From: Hafnia psychrotolerans
GTDB taxonomy: Bacteria > Pseudomonadota > Gammaproteobacteria > Enterobacterales > Enterobacteriaceae
Assembly (NCBI RefSeq): GCF_014639435.1
Contig: NZ_BMFZ01000008.1
Coordinates: 124,001 to 188,000, forward strand
Length of the DNA: 64,000 nucleotides
Reading direction: 5' to 3'
The notes beneath the pieces are model-generated. The model was not told where the DNA came from and made no database searches. It was given only the letters and a program-made list of their open reading frames with translations. Position 1 is the first letter of the stretch, and each line of letters begins with the position of its first letter. This document shows positions 1 through 8,718 of the stretch, one piece after another. Position numbers and translations under genes: made by a program.

Positions 1-271
1 TCATCATCAGTGGTTACCGGACGAAGTCTATTACGAGCAACGCGGCGTCTCAGCTGACAGCCTGAACATTCTGGCGAAGATGGGATACAAGATGGTCGAA
101 CAAACCCCGTGGGGTGCGGCAGAGCTGATTTTGGTCGGGTTACCGGGAGCAGCAGGCGTAACGTCCGCTAACTCAGGCAATGACTCGGCGGTATCCGGGA
201 AAGTACGTGAAGGTTATCTATACGGTGCGAATGATGTCCGACGCCCGGCGGGGGCAGCCATCGGTTATTAA
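1..271 (+). CDS. ggt: Gamma-glutamyltranspeptidase, C-terminal end (partial)
   Basis: Only the last 89 codons are in the window; the frame is open from base 2 to the TAA at 269-271. The readable protein starts HHQWLPDEVYYEQRG and ends RRPAGAAIGY. This matches the small catalytic subunit tail of periplasmic gamma-glutamyltranspeptidases, which cleave glutathione and other gamma-glutamyl compounds and mature by autoproteolysis. The tract MGYKMVEQTPWGAAELI just before the end is typical of the enterobacterial family. The catalytic threonine and the signal peptide would lie upstream, outside the window, so completeness cannot be judged. A strong terminator follows at 466-501. Confidence 0.85.
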   Translation, partial: HHQWLPDEVYYEQRGVSADSLNILAKMGYKMVEQTPWGAAELILVGLPGAAGVTSANSGNDSAVSGKVREGYLYGANDVRRPAGAAIGY

Positions 272-279
272 CCAGGCAT

Positions 280-434
280 CCTTTGAGCGGTCTCGCCGCT
301 GGCTGCCATCATTCCCCCTTAGCACGGTGTAAGTTCCGGGTGGTGACTGAGTGGCAGCGTTACTCGCCAGAGCCTCGCCCCGTTGGGGCCAGCCCAAGAG
401 CGGTTCAAAGGCGAAAGCCAGGGTGATACCGCTC
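280..434 (+). other. Structured non-coding stretch after ggt
   Basis: This GC-rich segment between ggt and the terminator has several complementary blocks. GAGCGGT (285-291) pairs with ACCGCTC (428-434), CCTTTGA (280-286) with TCAAAGG (405-411), and GCTGCCA (302-308) with TGGCAGC (352-358). There are two local hairpins: GCCCC-GTT-GGGGC (377-389) and GGC-GAAA-GCC (410-419) with a GNRA loop. The first two outer pairings are mutually exclusive in part. The stretch has no start codon with a ribosome site and no long ORF. It may be the ggt 3' UTR, a repeat element or a small RNA ending at 501. I do not recognise a named family. Confidence 0.35.
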
Positions 435-465
435 GAATGATTTGTGTTAATAGTCTCTGCAAATC

Positions 466-501
466 AAAAGCCCCCGCTATCTTCCGATGTCGGGGGCTTT
501 T
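466..501. terminator. Bidirectional intrinsic terminator between ggt and proY
   Basis: AAAAGCCCCCG (466-476) pairs with CGGGGGCTTTT (491-501) around a 14-base loop. A-rich and T-rich flanks on both sides make it work for ggt (plus) and for the convergent proY (minus). Confidence 0.85.
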
Positions 502-525
502 CTTTGACGGAAGGTAAGTGCTTGC

Positions 526-1950
526 TTACGCTTTGCTGCTCAGCACCAATGCTTCTTTCTTACGATCGTTACGCAGCTTAAACGCATAACCGATCAGCAA
601 CACCGCCACCCATACCAGACCCACATACAGCGATATGCGAGTATCAGGGAAATAGCCGATCAGGCCAATGATAAACACCAGGAATATGATGCCGAATACA
701 GAGGTATACACGCCACCACGTAAAGGAAATTCCAGCTCATTAACTTGCTGTTGACTTAGTTTTCGGCGAAAACCAATCTGTGAGAATAGGATCATAATCC
801 ACACCCAGACAGTCGCGAACGTCGCCAGAGACGCAATCACCAGGAATACGCTCGACGGCATGATGTAATTGAGATAAACCGCAATCAGCAACGCGCCCAT
901 CATCACCAAAACCGTGACCCAGGGTGTCCCCAGACGTGACACTTTGCTGAACATTTTAGGTGCCTGTCCCTGTTTTGCCATCCCGTGCAGCATACGGCCA
1001 ACACCGAACACATCACTGTTAATCGCAGAAAGAGAGGCGGTAATGACAACGAAATTGAGAATACCTGCTGCGGCGGTGATGCCCATATGCTGGAAAGTCA
1101 GCACAAACGGGCTGCCCTGCGTTCCCACCTGATTCCACGGGAAAATCGACATAATCACAAACAGTGTCCCTACGTAGAACACCAAAATACGCAGCGGAAC
1201 GGAATTAATTGCTTTAGGAATCGACTTCTTCGGATCCTCAGCTTCGCCGGCAGTAATACCAATGATTTCAATACCGCCGTAGGCAAACATCACCAGTTGC
1301 AACGACATAATCGTGCCCATGATACCCTGACTGAAGAATCCGCCATGACTCCACAAATTGTGGATCCCGGTCGCCTGCCCGCCGTTGCCAATGCCCCAGA
1401 AAATAATGCCAAAGCCCGCCACAATCATAATGATGATAGTCAGCACTTTGAAGAAGGAGAACCAGAACTCCAGCTCACCGAAAACCTTGACACTCACCAG
1501 GTTGATGGCACCAATGATCAGCACCACGCTGAGTACCCAGGTCCACTGTGGAACATCCGGGAACCAGACTCCCATATAGATGCCAAACGCCGTCACATCG
1601 GCAATCGCCACAATCAAGATTTCAAAACAGTAGGTCCAGCCGGTGATGTAACCTGCCATCGGTCCGAGATAATCCTGCGCATAACGCGAAAAGGAACCAC
1701 TCTGAGGATTATTAACCGACATTTCACCCAAGGCGCGCATGATGATGAACGCGATAATCCCACCGACGATGTACGCCAGCAGAACGCTGGGACCAGCCAT
1801 TCTTATTGCTTCAGCCGAACCATAAAACAATCCTGTCCCGATGGCCGAACCGAGGGCCATGAAACGGATATGTCGCGTGGTCAAACCGCGCTTTAGCTTC
1901 GTCGATGGCAGGTCTTTCTCAACTGACGTTTGTTCAACTGATTGCTGCAT
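526..1950 (-). CDS. proY: Proline-specific permease ProY (APC family)
   Basis: This is an inner-membrane amino acid/proton symporter of the APC superfamily with about 12 membrane segments. Hallmarks are the N-terminal [13 protein letters not shown] (about residues 34-46), the tract [20 protein letters not shown], and [19 protein letters not shown], the conserved amphipathic loop after TM6. The sequence is close to E. coli ProY over the whole length. The frame stays open to a TTG at 1980 and an ATG at 1977. I choose the ATG at 1950 because family similarity begins only at [13 protein letters not shown] and the upstream starts have no ribosome site; the 474-residue product is still about 17 longer than E. 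coli ProY. Neighbourhood with brnQ and phoBR matches E. coli. Transport specificity is by homology. Confidence 0.88.
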   Translation of the reverse strand: MQQSVEQTSVEKDLPSTKLKRGLTTRHIRFMALGSAIGTGLFYGSAEAIRMAGPSVLLAYIVGGIIAFIIMRALGEMSVNNPQSGSFSRYAQDYLGPMAGYITGWTYCFEILIVAIADVTAFGIYMGVWFPDVPQWTWVLSVVLIIGAINLVSVKVFGELEFWFSFFKVLTIIIMIVAGFGIIFWGIGNGGQATGIHNLWSHGGFFSQGIMGTIMSLQLVMFAYGGIEIIGITAGEAEDPKKSIPKAINSVPLRILVFYVGTLFVIMSIFPWNQVGTQGSPFVLTFQHMGITAAAGILNFVVITASLSAINSDVFGVGRMLHGMAKQGQAPKMFSKVSRLGTPWVTVLVMMGALLIAVYLNYIMPSSVFLVIASLATFATVWVWIMILFSQIGFRRKLSQQQVNELEFPLRGGVYTSVFGIIFLVFIIGLIGYFPDTRISLYVGLVWVAVLLIGYAFKLRNDRKKEALVLSSKA

Positions 1951-2010
1951 GTGAATTAATCCAATGTCTATTTTCATCAAAAATGATGAGGGGCTTTACT
2001 CCGACCAATG

Positions 2011-2037
2011 AAAAAGCCACGGGAGGTCTCCCGTGGC
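2011..2037 (-). terminator. Intrinsic terminator of brnQ
   Basis: GCCACGGGA (2016-2024) and TCCCGTGGC (2029-2037) form a 9-bp stem with a 4-base loop. Read on the minus strand it is followed by TTTTT (2015-2011). It lies between brnQ and proY and should separate their transcripts. Confidence 0.8.
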
Positions 2038-2097
2038 CTGTTTGGCGAAAACCAATTATATGATCTAAACATTACTTGCGTGAAGCATCAATGCCAA

Positions 2098-3417
2098 TCA
2101 CTGGTGTACGGTAACGCTGCGTTGGCCGCTGATTTTGTCATAGACCCCGACCAGCACCAGCATCACCAGTGAAGGCGGTAACCATGCCAACCCCTGCGCA
2201 GAGAGCGGAAGATGCGAAGTCCAGGCGGGCATAAAGTCAACCAATGCGGACGCTTTGACGCCGTCAAGGATGCCAAACACTAAACTCACCAGCATAACCG
2301 GTGCCACAATACGGGTGGTGTTATTCCACCAGCGCAATGTGAAGCTCAGGACCACCAGCACGATGCACGGCGGGTAAATCGCCGTCAGGACCGGAATGGA
2401 AATCTGAATGAGATGGCTGAGGCCGAGATTCGATACCAACATTGAGAACAGCCCCAGAATAAAGACCAGCGACTTATACGATAACGGCAGATATTGTGCG
2501 AAAAACTCGGCGCAAGCACATGTCAGGCCAACCGCAGTGACCATGCAGGCAACGAAGATCAGGGCTGCCAGAAAGAAGCTACCGACACCGCCGAAGGTAT
2601 GTTCGACATAGGCATGCAGGATCACGGCACCGTTAGCCGCGTCCGGCACCAGTGAAGCGCTGTTTTTACCCAGTTTAAACAGGCTCAGGTAAACCAGCAT
2701 CAGGCCCGCACCCGCAATCAAACCCGCCAGCACAGTATAACGGGTCAGTAATTTTGCATCGGTCACGCCACGTGAACGCGCCGCATTGACAATGACAATA
2801 CCAAAGACCATGGCACCCAGGGTATCCATGGTCAGATAGCCATTCACAAATCCGGCGGAGAATGGCACCGTCTGATAGGCTTCGGTCGCAGGAATACTCT
2901 GCCCCGCTGGCCACAACACGGCGGCAATACCCAGCACACCCAGTGCAACAATTTTCAACGGCGCAAGGAAATGGCCCACGGTATCCAGCAATCTTCCCGG
3001 ATAGAGCGAGATACCGATCACTAACGCAAAATAGAGCACGCTATAAATGAACAGCGGCAAAGGACCATCACCGGTCAATGGTGCAATACCGACTTCGAAA
3101 GAAACCGTCGCGGTACGCGGCGTAGCGAATAGCGGCCCAACAGCCAGGTAGCAGACTGTCGCGAGCAGTAAACCGGCCGCTCGGCCAATCGGTGTGCTCA
3201 GGGCATCAATGCCACCACCGACGCGTGCCAGTGCAATGACTGTGATGACAGGAAGGCCAACCGCCGTCGCCATAAAGCCGGCAGCAGCCCACCAGACTTC
3301 ATGTCCTGCCTGTAAACCGACCATCGGAGGGAAAATGATGTTCCCGGCACCGACGAATAAAGCGAAGGTCATAAAACCCAGCGCCAAAATATCTTTGCTT
3401 GCTAAACGAGTACTCAT
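2098..3417 (-). CDS. brnQ: Branched-chain amino acid transporter BrnQ (LIV-II)
   Basis: Sodium- or proton-coupled inner-membrane carrier for leucine, isoleucine and valine. It is 439 residues, the same length as E. coli BrnQ. The N-terminal signature [20 protein letters not shown] and the tract [17 protein letters not shown] are diagnostic of the LIVCS family. About 12 hydrophobic segments are visible. The ATG at 3417 fits the family start. No good Shine-Dalgarno sequence precedes it. The gene is followed by its own terminator, then proY, as in E. coli. Confidence 0.93.
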   Translation of the reverse strand: MSTRLASKDILALGFMTFALFVGAGNIIFPPMVGLQAGHEVWWAAAGFMATAVGLPVITVIALARVGGGIDALSTPIGRAAGLLLATVCYLAVGPLFATPRTATVSFEVGIAPLTGDGPLPLFIYSVLYFALVIGISLYPGRLLDTVGHFLAPLKIVALGVLGIAAVLWPAGQSIPATEAYQTVPFSAGFVNGYLTMDTLGAMVFGIVIVNAARSRGVTDAKLLTRYTVLAGLIAGAGLMLVYLSLFKLGKNSASLVPDAANGAVILHAYVEHTFGGVGSFFLAALIFVACMVTAVGLTCACAEFFAQYLPLSYKSLVFILGLFSMLVSNLGLSHLIQISIPVLTAIYPPCIVLVVLSFTLRWWNNTTRIVAPVMLVSLVFGILDGVKASALVDFMPAWTSHLPLSAQGLAWLPPSLVMLVLVGVYDKISGQRSVTVHQ

Positions 3418-3865
3418 GATAGATGTCGCGATACCTGTTCAAATGAATAAAAGTAACCGGTGCTGCCACCCTAACTTTCGTCATGAAGAGAATACCGTCA
3501 GGTACGCACGGTCATTAACGCCAATGTGAGGACAAAAAGGAGCTTAAAACACCTGATGATATGCAGATAAAAATGTTGTTATATTCAGGGAGCATTGAGC
3601 GACAGCGGGGCTAAGGTAAACGTTTGTAGCGTGAAAAGGCAAGCCATGATCCAAAAAGCAGAGTCTTCAACCATATAATAAGTAAAAAGCAGTAAATACC
3701 ACTAAATAAGAGTTAAAACCCATCACATCATATGTCTAATTTATAAACTAACAAAGCACAAGATATGTGCAAGTGATGCTAAAAGTGCGCAAAACCACCA
3801 GATTAAGGTCATTTCACGCACGTTTATAAAGTGTTAATGGAGGGTTAACCTGCTTATTTTTCTGA
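3418..3865. other. Intergenic stretch between the MetE-like gene and brnQ
   Basis: This 448-bp gap is AT-rich and carries no ORF with a credible ribosome site on either strand. It must hold the brnQ promoter and the 3' end of the MetE-like transcript. I could not find a convincing terminator hairpin or a recognisable operator. Confidence 0.5.
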
Positions 3866-4969
3866 TCACCAAATACGTGCAGCGATATCCACAACCCGTT
3901 TCAGTTTTTCCCACTGTTGCGCTTCGGTCAGGCTATTGCCTTCTTCTGTTGACGCAAAACCGCACTGCGGGCTGAGGCAAATCTGGTTGATATCAAGGAA
4001 TTCGGCCGCTTCCGCCAGACGGCTTTCTACCGTTTTCACTGGCTCAAGTTCGCCTGATTTGGTGGTGATCAAGCCCAGCACCGCCTGCTGATGACCCGGT
4101 TTGATGAAACGTAAAGGTTCAAATCCACCGGAACGTTCATTGTCATACTCCAGGAAGAAAGCATCAACATTCACGCCGCCAAACAGAATCTCTGCCACCG
4201 GCTCATAACCTCCTTCGGAGATCCAGGTGGAACGGAAATTACCACGACATACGTGCAGGCCAATCACCAAATCATCCGGCTTACCGGCAATGGCTTTATT
4301 AAGCACATCAGCATAAGTCCGCGCCAACACGTCAGGCGAATCACCTCGTTCACGGATCTGCCGCTTCTGATCTTCGGAACACAAGTAAGCCCACACGGTG
4401 TCATCAAGTTGCAAATAGCGGCAACCTGCGTCATAAAACGCCTGGATAGCATCACGGTAAACCTGTGCCAGATCGTCAAAGTACTGGGCTAGATCGGGAT
4501 AGACCTCTTTACTGATCGCATCACGACCGCCACGGAAATGCATCACACTCGGGCTGGGAATGGTCATTTTGGGCGTAGCATCACCACTGATGCTTTTCAG
4601 AAAACGGAAATCCTCCAGCATGGGGTGATCGCTAAACCTGAGCTTGCCGGTGACTTTGATACTACGCGCTTTGGTCTGTACACCGTTGAATTGGATCCCC
4701 TGCACTGCATCGTAGCCTTCCACGCCGTCTAGCCCTTCGAAGAAATCGAAATGCCACCAGGCACGGCGAAACTCGCCATCAGTCACGACGTGCAAACCGG
4801 CTTCCTTTTGCAGCTCAACCACGCGGCGAATCTCGTTATCTTCTATCGCACGCAACTGGCCGGCATCAATCTCACCGGCCTGAAACTGCTTGCGCGCCTG
4901 TTTAATTGCCGCCGGGCGTAAAAAACTGCCAACGGTATCAGCACGGAATGGAGCGGTTGTACGTTGCAT
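3866..4969 (-). CDS. MetE-like cobalamin-independent methionine synthase family protein (catalytic domain only)
   Basis: The 367-residue protein matches the C-terminal catalytic barrel of MetE (Meth_synt_2), as in the YxjG/YxjH group, and lacks the N-terminal half of full-length MetE. Members transfer a methyl or alkyl group to a thiol through a zinc site. The expected ligand region is visible: LHVCRGN, a following Glu in FLEYDNE, and CLSPQCGF near the C-terminus. DGEFRRAWWHFDF near residue 70 is typical of this subgroup. I chose the ATG at 4969 because AGGAGATTTTC precedes it directly; the frame extends to 5038 without support. A possible MetJ box lies 80-95 bases upstream. The true methyl donor is not evident from sequence. 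Confidence 0.8.
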   Translation of the reverse strand: MQRTTAPFRADTVGSFLRPAAIKQARKQFQAGEIDAGQLRAIEDNEIRRVVELQKEAGLHVVTDGEFRRAWWHFDFFEGLDGVEGYDAVQGIQFNGVQTKARSIKVTGKLRFSDHPMLEDFRFLKSISGDATPKMTIPSPSVMHFRGGRDAISKEVYPDLAQYFDDLAQVYRDAIQAFYDAGCRYLQLDDTVWAYLCSEDQKRQIRERGDSPDVLARTYADVLNKAIAGKPDDLVIGLHVCRGNFRSTWISEGGYEPVAEILFGGVNVDAFFLEYDNERSGGFEPLRFIKPGHQQAVLGLITTKSGELEPVKTVESRLAEAAEFLDINQICLSPQCGFASTEEGNSLTEAQQWEKLKRVVDIAARIW

Positions 4970-5048
4970 GAAAATCTCCTGAATGGGCACCCCGCCGCAG
5001 GCGAAGAGCAATGATTTACAAAGTGAATAATCACCCAAAGTTACGAAA

Positions 5049-5064
5049 AGCCATCTGGATGGCT
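5049..5064 (-). promoter_or_regulatory. Possible MetJ operator upstream of the MetE-like gene
   Basis: AGCCATCTGGATGGCT is a perfect 16-bp dyad. Read as two adjacent 8-mers it resembles tandem met boxes (AGACGTCT), matching about 6 and 4 of 8 positions. It sits 80-95 bases before the start of a methionine-family enzyme. It could instead be a small hairpin, because TTTT follows on the minus strand. Confidence 0.35.
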
Positions 5065-5174
5065 AAAATAATTTGAGTCATCCTGTCATGCAATGGTTTC
5101 AGCAACAAACGAGGAATTTTCATGGGACGTGAAGGAAATTCATGTCAGAGATGGGATTCTTACCGAGGTCAATA

Positions 5175-5198
5175 GAAGGCTGCCCCGCGGCAGCTTTC
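5175..5198 (-). terminator. Hairpin terminator after phoR
   Basis: GAAGGCTGCC (5175-5184) pairs with GGCAGCTTTC (5189-5198), with one G-U pair and a 4-base loop. It lies a few bases beyond the phoR stop codon. The U-tract on the minus strand is short, so efficiency may be moderate. Confidence 0.6.
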
Positions 5199-5202
5199 TA
5201 TG

Positions 5203-6528
5203 TTAATCCGGATGCTTAACTCGGCTTTTGTTAAGTTGACCGACAGGAACAATCAGCCGTTGCGGCAAAGTGAACATAAAGCGGGTGCCGGTACCCACCT
5301 CACTGATGATATCCAGCTTGGCGCTGTGATGGCTGAGAGCATGTTTAACGATCGCCAGCCCCAGACCACTGCCACCGGTCTGACGCGAACGGGCCTTGTC
5401 CACGCGATAGAAACGCTCAGTCAGACGCGGCAAATGTTGCGGTGCAATACCCGGCCCGTTATCACTGACCTGAAACTGCGCACCCAGAGGCGTTTGCTGC
5501 CAACTGACTTCAATCCGGGTACCTGCTGGCGTGTGGTTGACGGAGTTGTAGACCAGATTCGACACCGCGCTGCGCAGCTGATCTTCATTGCCAAACACCT
5601 GCAACTTGTCATTCACGCGAAACACAATCTCATGGCGACCGCTGCTTAGCGTCTGCACTTCCCGTTCAAGCATGCCCAGCATCAGTGGCATATCCACCCG
5701 CTCATTAAGATCGATGTTAGTCGCCGCCTCGATACGTGACAACGTCAGCAGTTGCTTCACCAGTCCGTCCATGCGGCGGGTCTGTTCCTGCATAGTATCC
5801 AACGCCTTGGTGCGGAAAGGCTCTTCCAGTTTGGCGTCTTCCATCATCTCGAGATACCCCTGCAACACCGTCAAGGGTGTGCGAAGTTCATGGCTAACAT
5901 TGGCGAAGAAGTTACGCCGGGCACCTTCGAGCTGCCGCATCTGGGTCACATCGCGCGCAACCATCAGCAACTGCCCTTCCGAATAGGGCATGACGCGGAA
6001 TTCAACATAGTGATCGTTATTGAGTTGCAAATTCAATGCATGGTCAAATTCGCGGGCCTGTACCCAGGCGCGGAATTCAGGGTAGCGCAGCAGATTAAAA
6101 ATATGCTGCCCATTATCTTCCGGCCAGCGAAAGCCGAGCAGTTCCTGCGCCAGACGATTACACCAGAAAATATTCCCTTCTTCGGTTGCCAATACGACCG
6201 CATCGGGCAGGGATTCGGCACCACTGCGAAAACGTTTAATCAGTTGCCCGAGTTCGCGCCGCCGGCGTCGGTTACGCATTTGCATCTGGTTGAGGCCATA
6301 AAACAGCGGCTCCCAGCTCCAGCGGCCATTTGGCGGAGTGATACTGCGATCGAGCCAGAGCCAGTGAGAGAGTTTAAGCTGGTTATAGTAATTCCAGCCT
6401 AATGCTGCCAAAAGCGATGCAAAAAGTAACCATCCTAAATGGCCGAAGAAAATTCCGATGACGAGTGCTGGCAGGCAAAACAGAAACAGTTCACCGGCCA
6501 GCCGCTTCCAGGACAAACGTTCTAACAC
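5203..6528 (-). CDS. phoR: Phosphate regulon sensor histidine kinase PhoR
   Basis: Inner-membrane sensor kinase that phosphorylates PhoB when the PstSCAB-PhoU complex signals phosphate shortage. Two N-terminal membrane segments (about residues 10-50) are followed by a basic linker, a PAS domain (about 95-190), the HisKA box with His213 in [14 protein letters not shown] (same position as E. coli), and the ATPase domain with [17 protein letters not shown] and [11 protein letters not shown]. The protein is 441 residues. I start at the GTG at 6528 ([10 protein letters not shown]), which matches E. coli and has CGGAGA about 8 bases upstream. The frame extends to 6585 into phoB without homology. 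It follows phoB by 22 bases in one operon. Confidence 0.95.
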   Translation of the reverse strand: MLERLSWKRLAGELFLFCLPALVIGIFFGHLGWLLFASLLAALGWNYYNQLKLSHWLWLDRSITPPNGRWSWEPLFYGLNQMQMRNRRRRRELGQLIKRFRSGAESLPDAVVLATEEGNIFWCNRLAQELLGFRWPEDNGQHIFNLLRYPEFRAWVQAREFDHALNLQLNNDHYVEFRVMPYSEGQLLMVARDVTQMRQLEGARRNFFANVSHELRTPLTVLQGYLEMMEDAKLEEPFRTKALDTMQEQTRRMDGLVKQLLTLSRIEAATNIDLNERVDMPLMLGMLEREVQTLSSGRHEIVFRVNDKLQVFGNEDQLRSAVSNLVYNSVNHTPAGTRIEVSWQQTPLGAQFQVSDNGPGIAPQHLPRLTERFYRVDKARSRQTGGSGLGLAIVKHALSHHSAKLDIISEVGTGTRFMFTLPQRLIVPVGQLNKSRVKHPD

Positions 6529-6550
6529 GCAGATTCTCCGCTGTGGCGAC

Positions 6551-7240
6551 TTAGTAGCGCGTTGAGAAACGGTAACCCGTTCCACGCACGGTTTGAATCA
6601 TACGATCGTGCCCGCTGCTTTCCAACGCTTTGCGCAGGCGACGAATATGGACGTCCACCGTGCGGTCTTCTACATACACGTTAGTGCCCCAAACATTATT
6701 GAGCAACTGTTCGCGGCTGTAAACGCGTTCTGAATGCGTCATAAAGAAGTGCAGCAATTTAAATTCTGTTGGTCCCATGTCGAGCGCCTGCTCGTTAGCC
6801 ATCACGCGGTGTGAGGACGGGTCGAGGATCAGGCCCTGCATGTCGATGACGTCTTCTACTGCCATCGGAGAAATGCGGCGCATCACGGCTTTAATACGCG
6901 CTACCAGCTCTTTCGGTGAGAAGGGTTTGGTAATGTAGTCATCAGCCCCCACTTCCAGCCCGCGCACCCGGTCTTCTTCTTCGCCGCGTGCCGTTAGCAT
7001 CATGACAGGAATCTCACGCGTTAAAGCTTCGCGTTTGAGATGCTTGATAAACTGAATGCCGGAACCGCCCGGTAGCATCCAGTCGAGCAAGATAAGCTCA
7101 GGGAAAGGTTCAATCAAGCGGGCAATAGCCGAGTCAAAATCTTCCGCTTCAATTGCCTGATAGCCATTCTGTTCCAGTACGAAGCAGACCATTTCACGGA
7201 TCGGAGCTTCATCTTCAACCACTAATATACGTCTAGCCAT
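6551..7240 (-). CDS. phoB: Phosphate regulon response regulator PhoB
   Basis: OmpR-family response regulator of 229 residues. The receiver domain (1-120) has Asp10-Glu11, the phosphoacceptor Asp53 in [11 protein letters not shown], Thr in MLTARGEE and Lys in [11 protein letters not shown]. The C-terminal winged helix (about 130-227) ends VRGTGYRFS. It binds Pho boxes of phosphate-starvation genes. The ATG at 7240 ([11 protein letters not shown]) matches the family and has AGGA upstream; the longer frame to 7345 runs through the Pho box and is not coding. A Pho box and a -10 hexamer CATAAT precede it, so autoregulation is expected. Confidence 0.96.
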   Translation of the reverse strand: MARRILVVEDEAPIREMVCFVLEQNGYQAIEAEDFDSAIARLIEPFPELILLDWMLPGGSGIQFIKHLKREALTREIPVMMLTARGEEEDRVRGLEVGADDYITKPFSPKELVARIKAVMRRISPMAVEDVIDMQGLILDPSSHRVMANEQALDMGPTEFKLLHFFMTHSERVYSREQLLNNVWGTNVYVEDRTVDVHIRRLRKALESSGHDRMIQTVRGTGYRFSTRY

Positions 7241-7293
7241 CGTAGGTCCTGCCAATAGGTTAGCGATCAATTGTTTGATTGCGGAGGCATTAT

Positions 7294-7323
7294 GCGTCAG
7301 TTTTGTGACGCTTTTATGACTAA
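7294..7323 (-). promoter_or_regulatory. Pho box of the phoBR promoter
   Basis: On the minus strand TTAGTCATAAAAGCGTCAC continues into AAAACTGACGC, giving direct repeats that match CTGTCAT-AWAW-CTGTCAY closely. A CATAAT -10 element (7294-7289) follows at once. Arrangement resembles the E. coli phoB promoter. Confidence 0.85.
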
Positions 7324-7479
7324 AAAGCATGAAACAAACCGGCAAGTGAACTTAATGTCGTTAAGCCTTCATTATTACGTCATGCCACTGAAACGCGGAT
7401 AATTTAACTGGGACAGTCGCCCCCGCTGATGTTTATACTTTGCGGCAATACCTCCGGCACACTTCACCACGGGAGTTTC

Positions 7480-8718
7480 ATGCGCCTGATCCACACCTCA
7501 GACTGGCATCTTGGTCAATATTTTTTCACTAAAAGCCGCGCCGCCGAACATCAGGCATTTTTGCGCTGGCTGACGGAGCAGGTGGAAAATCACCAGGTTG
7601 ACGCGGTGATTGTCGCCGGAGACATTTTTGATACCGGCTCGCCACCGAGCTATGCGCGTGAATTGTATAACCGCTTTGTGGTGGAGTTACAACAGACCGG
7701 CTGTCAACTGATTGTGCTGGCTGGAAATCATGACTCCGTCGCCACACTCAATGAATCACGCGAACTGCTCTCCTGCCTCAATACGAGAGTCATCGCTACT
7801 GTCGGTGAGGATTTAGCGCAACAAATTTTAGTACTGAATCAGCGGGATGGCACGCCTGGCGCGGTGCTGTGTGCCATTCCATTCCTGCGACCACGCGATC
7901 TCATCGCCAGTCAGGCCGGGCAGTCCGGCAGCGATAAGCAACTGGCATTACAAGAAGCCATTGCCGCGCACTACGACGCGCTGTACCAAGCCGCACAGGC
8001 CGAGCGTGAACGCCTCGGTGTGCCGTTGCCGATCATCGCTACCGGCCATCTTACCACCGTCGGCGTCACGACCTCAGACTCAGTACGCGACATCTATATC
8101 GGTACGCTCGACGCTTTCCCCGCGCAGGCTTTCCCGCCGGTTGATTACGTGGCGCTCGGTCATATCCACCGCGCCCAGTGCGTGGCCAAAACCGAACACA
8201 TCCGCTATAGCGGCTCACCGATCGCCCTGAGCTTTGACGAACTGAGCAAAGTAAAAAGCGTCTACTTACTTGATTTCGATGGCGCGACGCTTAATTCCAT
8301 CGACACGCTGGACATTCCGCAGTTTCAACCGATGAAGATGATTAAAGGCACATTGGCTGACATCGAGCAGCAGTTAAAACAGTTTGCTGGCACCGATACC
8401 AGCAAGCCGGTATGGCTCGATATTGAAGTCGCCACTCAGGATTACCTCAGTGATATCCAAAGACGCATTCAGGCACTGACCACGGAACTTCCGGTGGAAG
8501 TGGTGTTGCTGCGCCGCAGCAAAGAACAACGCATTAACAGTATCGAACAGCAGGAAAAAGAAACCCTCAGCGAACTGACCGTCAGCGAGGTGTTTGAACG
8601 GCGTCTGGCCCAGGAGCCGGATCCCGATGAACCGCGTCAGGCACGGATGCGCACGCTGTTCACGCAGGTTGTTGAGCAGGTCACCAGCGGTCAGATCGCG
8701 GAGGACAGCGCACAATGA
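7480..8718 (+). CDS. sbcD: Exonuclease subunit SbcD (Mre11-like)
   Basis: Manganese-dependent nuclease subunit of the SbcCD complex, which opens hairpins, trims DNA ends and processes stalled forks. Calcineurin-type phosphoesterase motifs appear in order: DWHLG (residues 8-12), GDIFDTG, GNHDS, and GHIHRAQ. The protein is 412 residues (about 400 in E. coli). The ATG at 7480 has GGGAG just upstream and gives [12 protein letters not shown], the family start; the frame extension to 7429 is not supported. Its stop overlaps the sbcC start by four bases (ATGA), so translation is likely coupled. It is divergent from phoB. Confidence 0.95.
   Translation: MRLIHTSDWHLGQYFFTKSRAAEHQAFLRWLTEQVENHQVDAVIVAGDIFDTGSPPSYARELYNRFVVELQQTGCQLIVLAGNHDSVATLNESRELLSCLNTRVIATVGEDLAQQILVLNQRDGTPGAVLCAIPFLRPRDLIASQAGQSGSDKQLALQEAIAAHYDALYQAAQAERERLGVPLPIIATGHLTTVGVTTSDSVRDIYIGTLDAFPAQAFPPVDYVALGHIHRAQCVAKTEHIRYSGSPIALSFDELSKVKSVYLLDFDGATLNSIDTLDIPQFQPMKMIKGTLADIEQQLKQFAGTDTSKPVWLDIEVATQDYLSDIQRRIQALTTELPVEVVLLRRSKEQRINSIEQQEKETLSELTVSEVFERRLAQEPDPDEPRQARMRTLFTQVVEQVTSGQIAEDSAQ

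Noticed and set aside
985-1896. 303-codon plus-strand open frame
   Set aside because: It lies wholly opposite proY, has low-complexity His/Asn-rich composition typical of antisense frames, and no ribosome site or homology.
3299-3484. 61-codon frame overlapping the brnQ start, considered as a leader peptide
   Set aside because: No run of branched-chain codons, no attenuator hairpins and no ribosome site; most of it overlaps brnQ in another frame.
4970-5202. SAM or cobalamin riboswitch before the MetE-like gene
   Set aside because: The region lacks the conserved boxes of either riboswitch; only the short dyad at 5049-5064 stands out.
5752-6402. 216-codon plus-strand open frame
   Set aside because: Fully antisense to phoR, whose domains are intact; no independent support.
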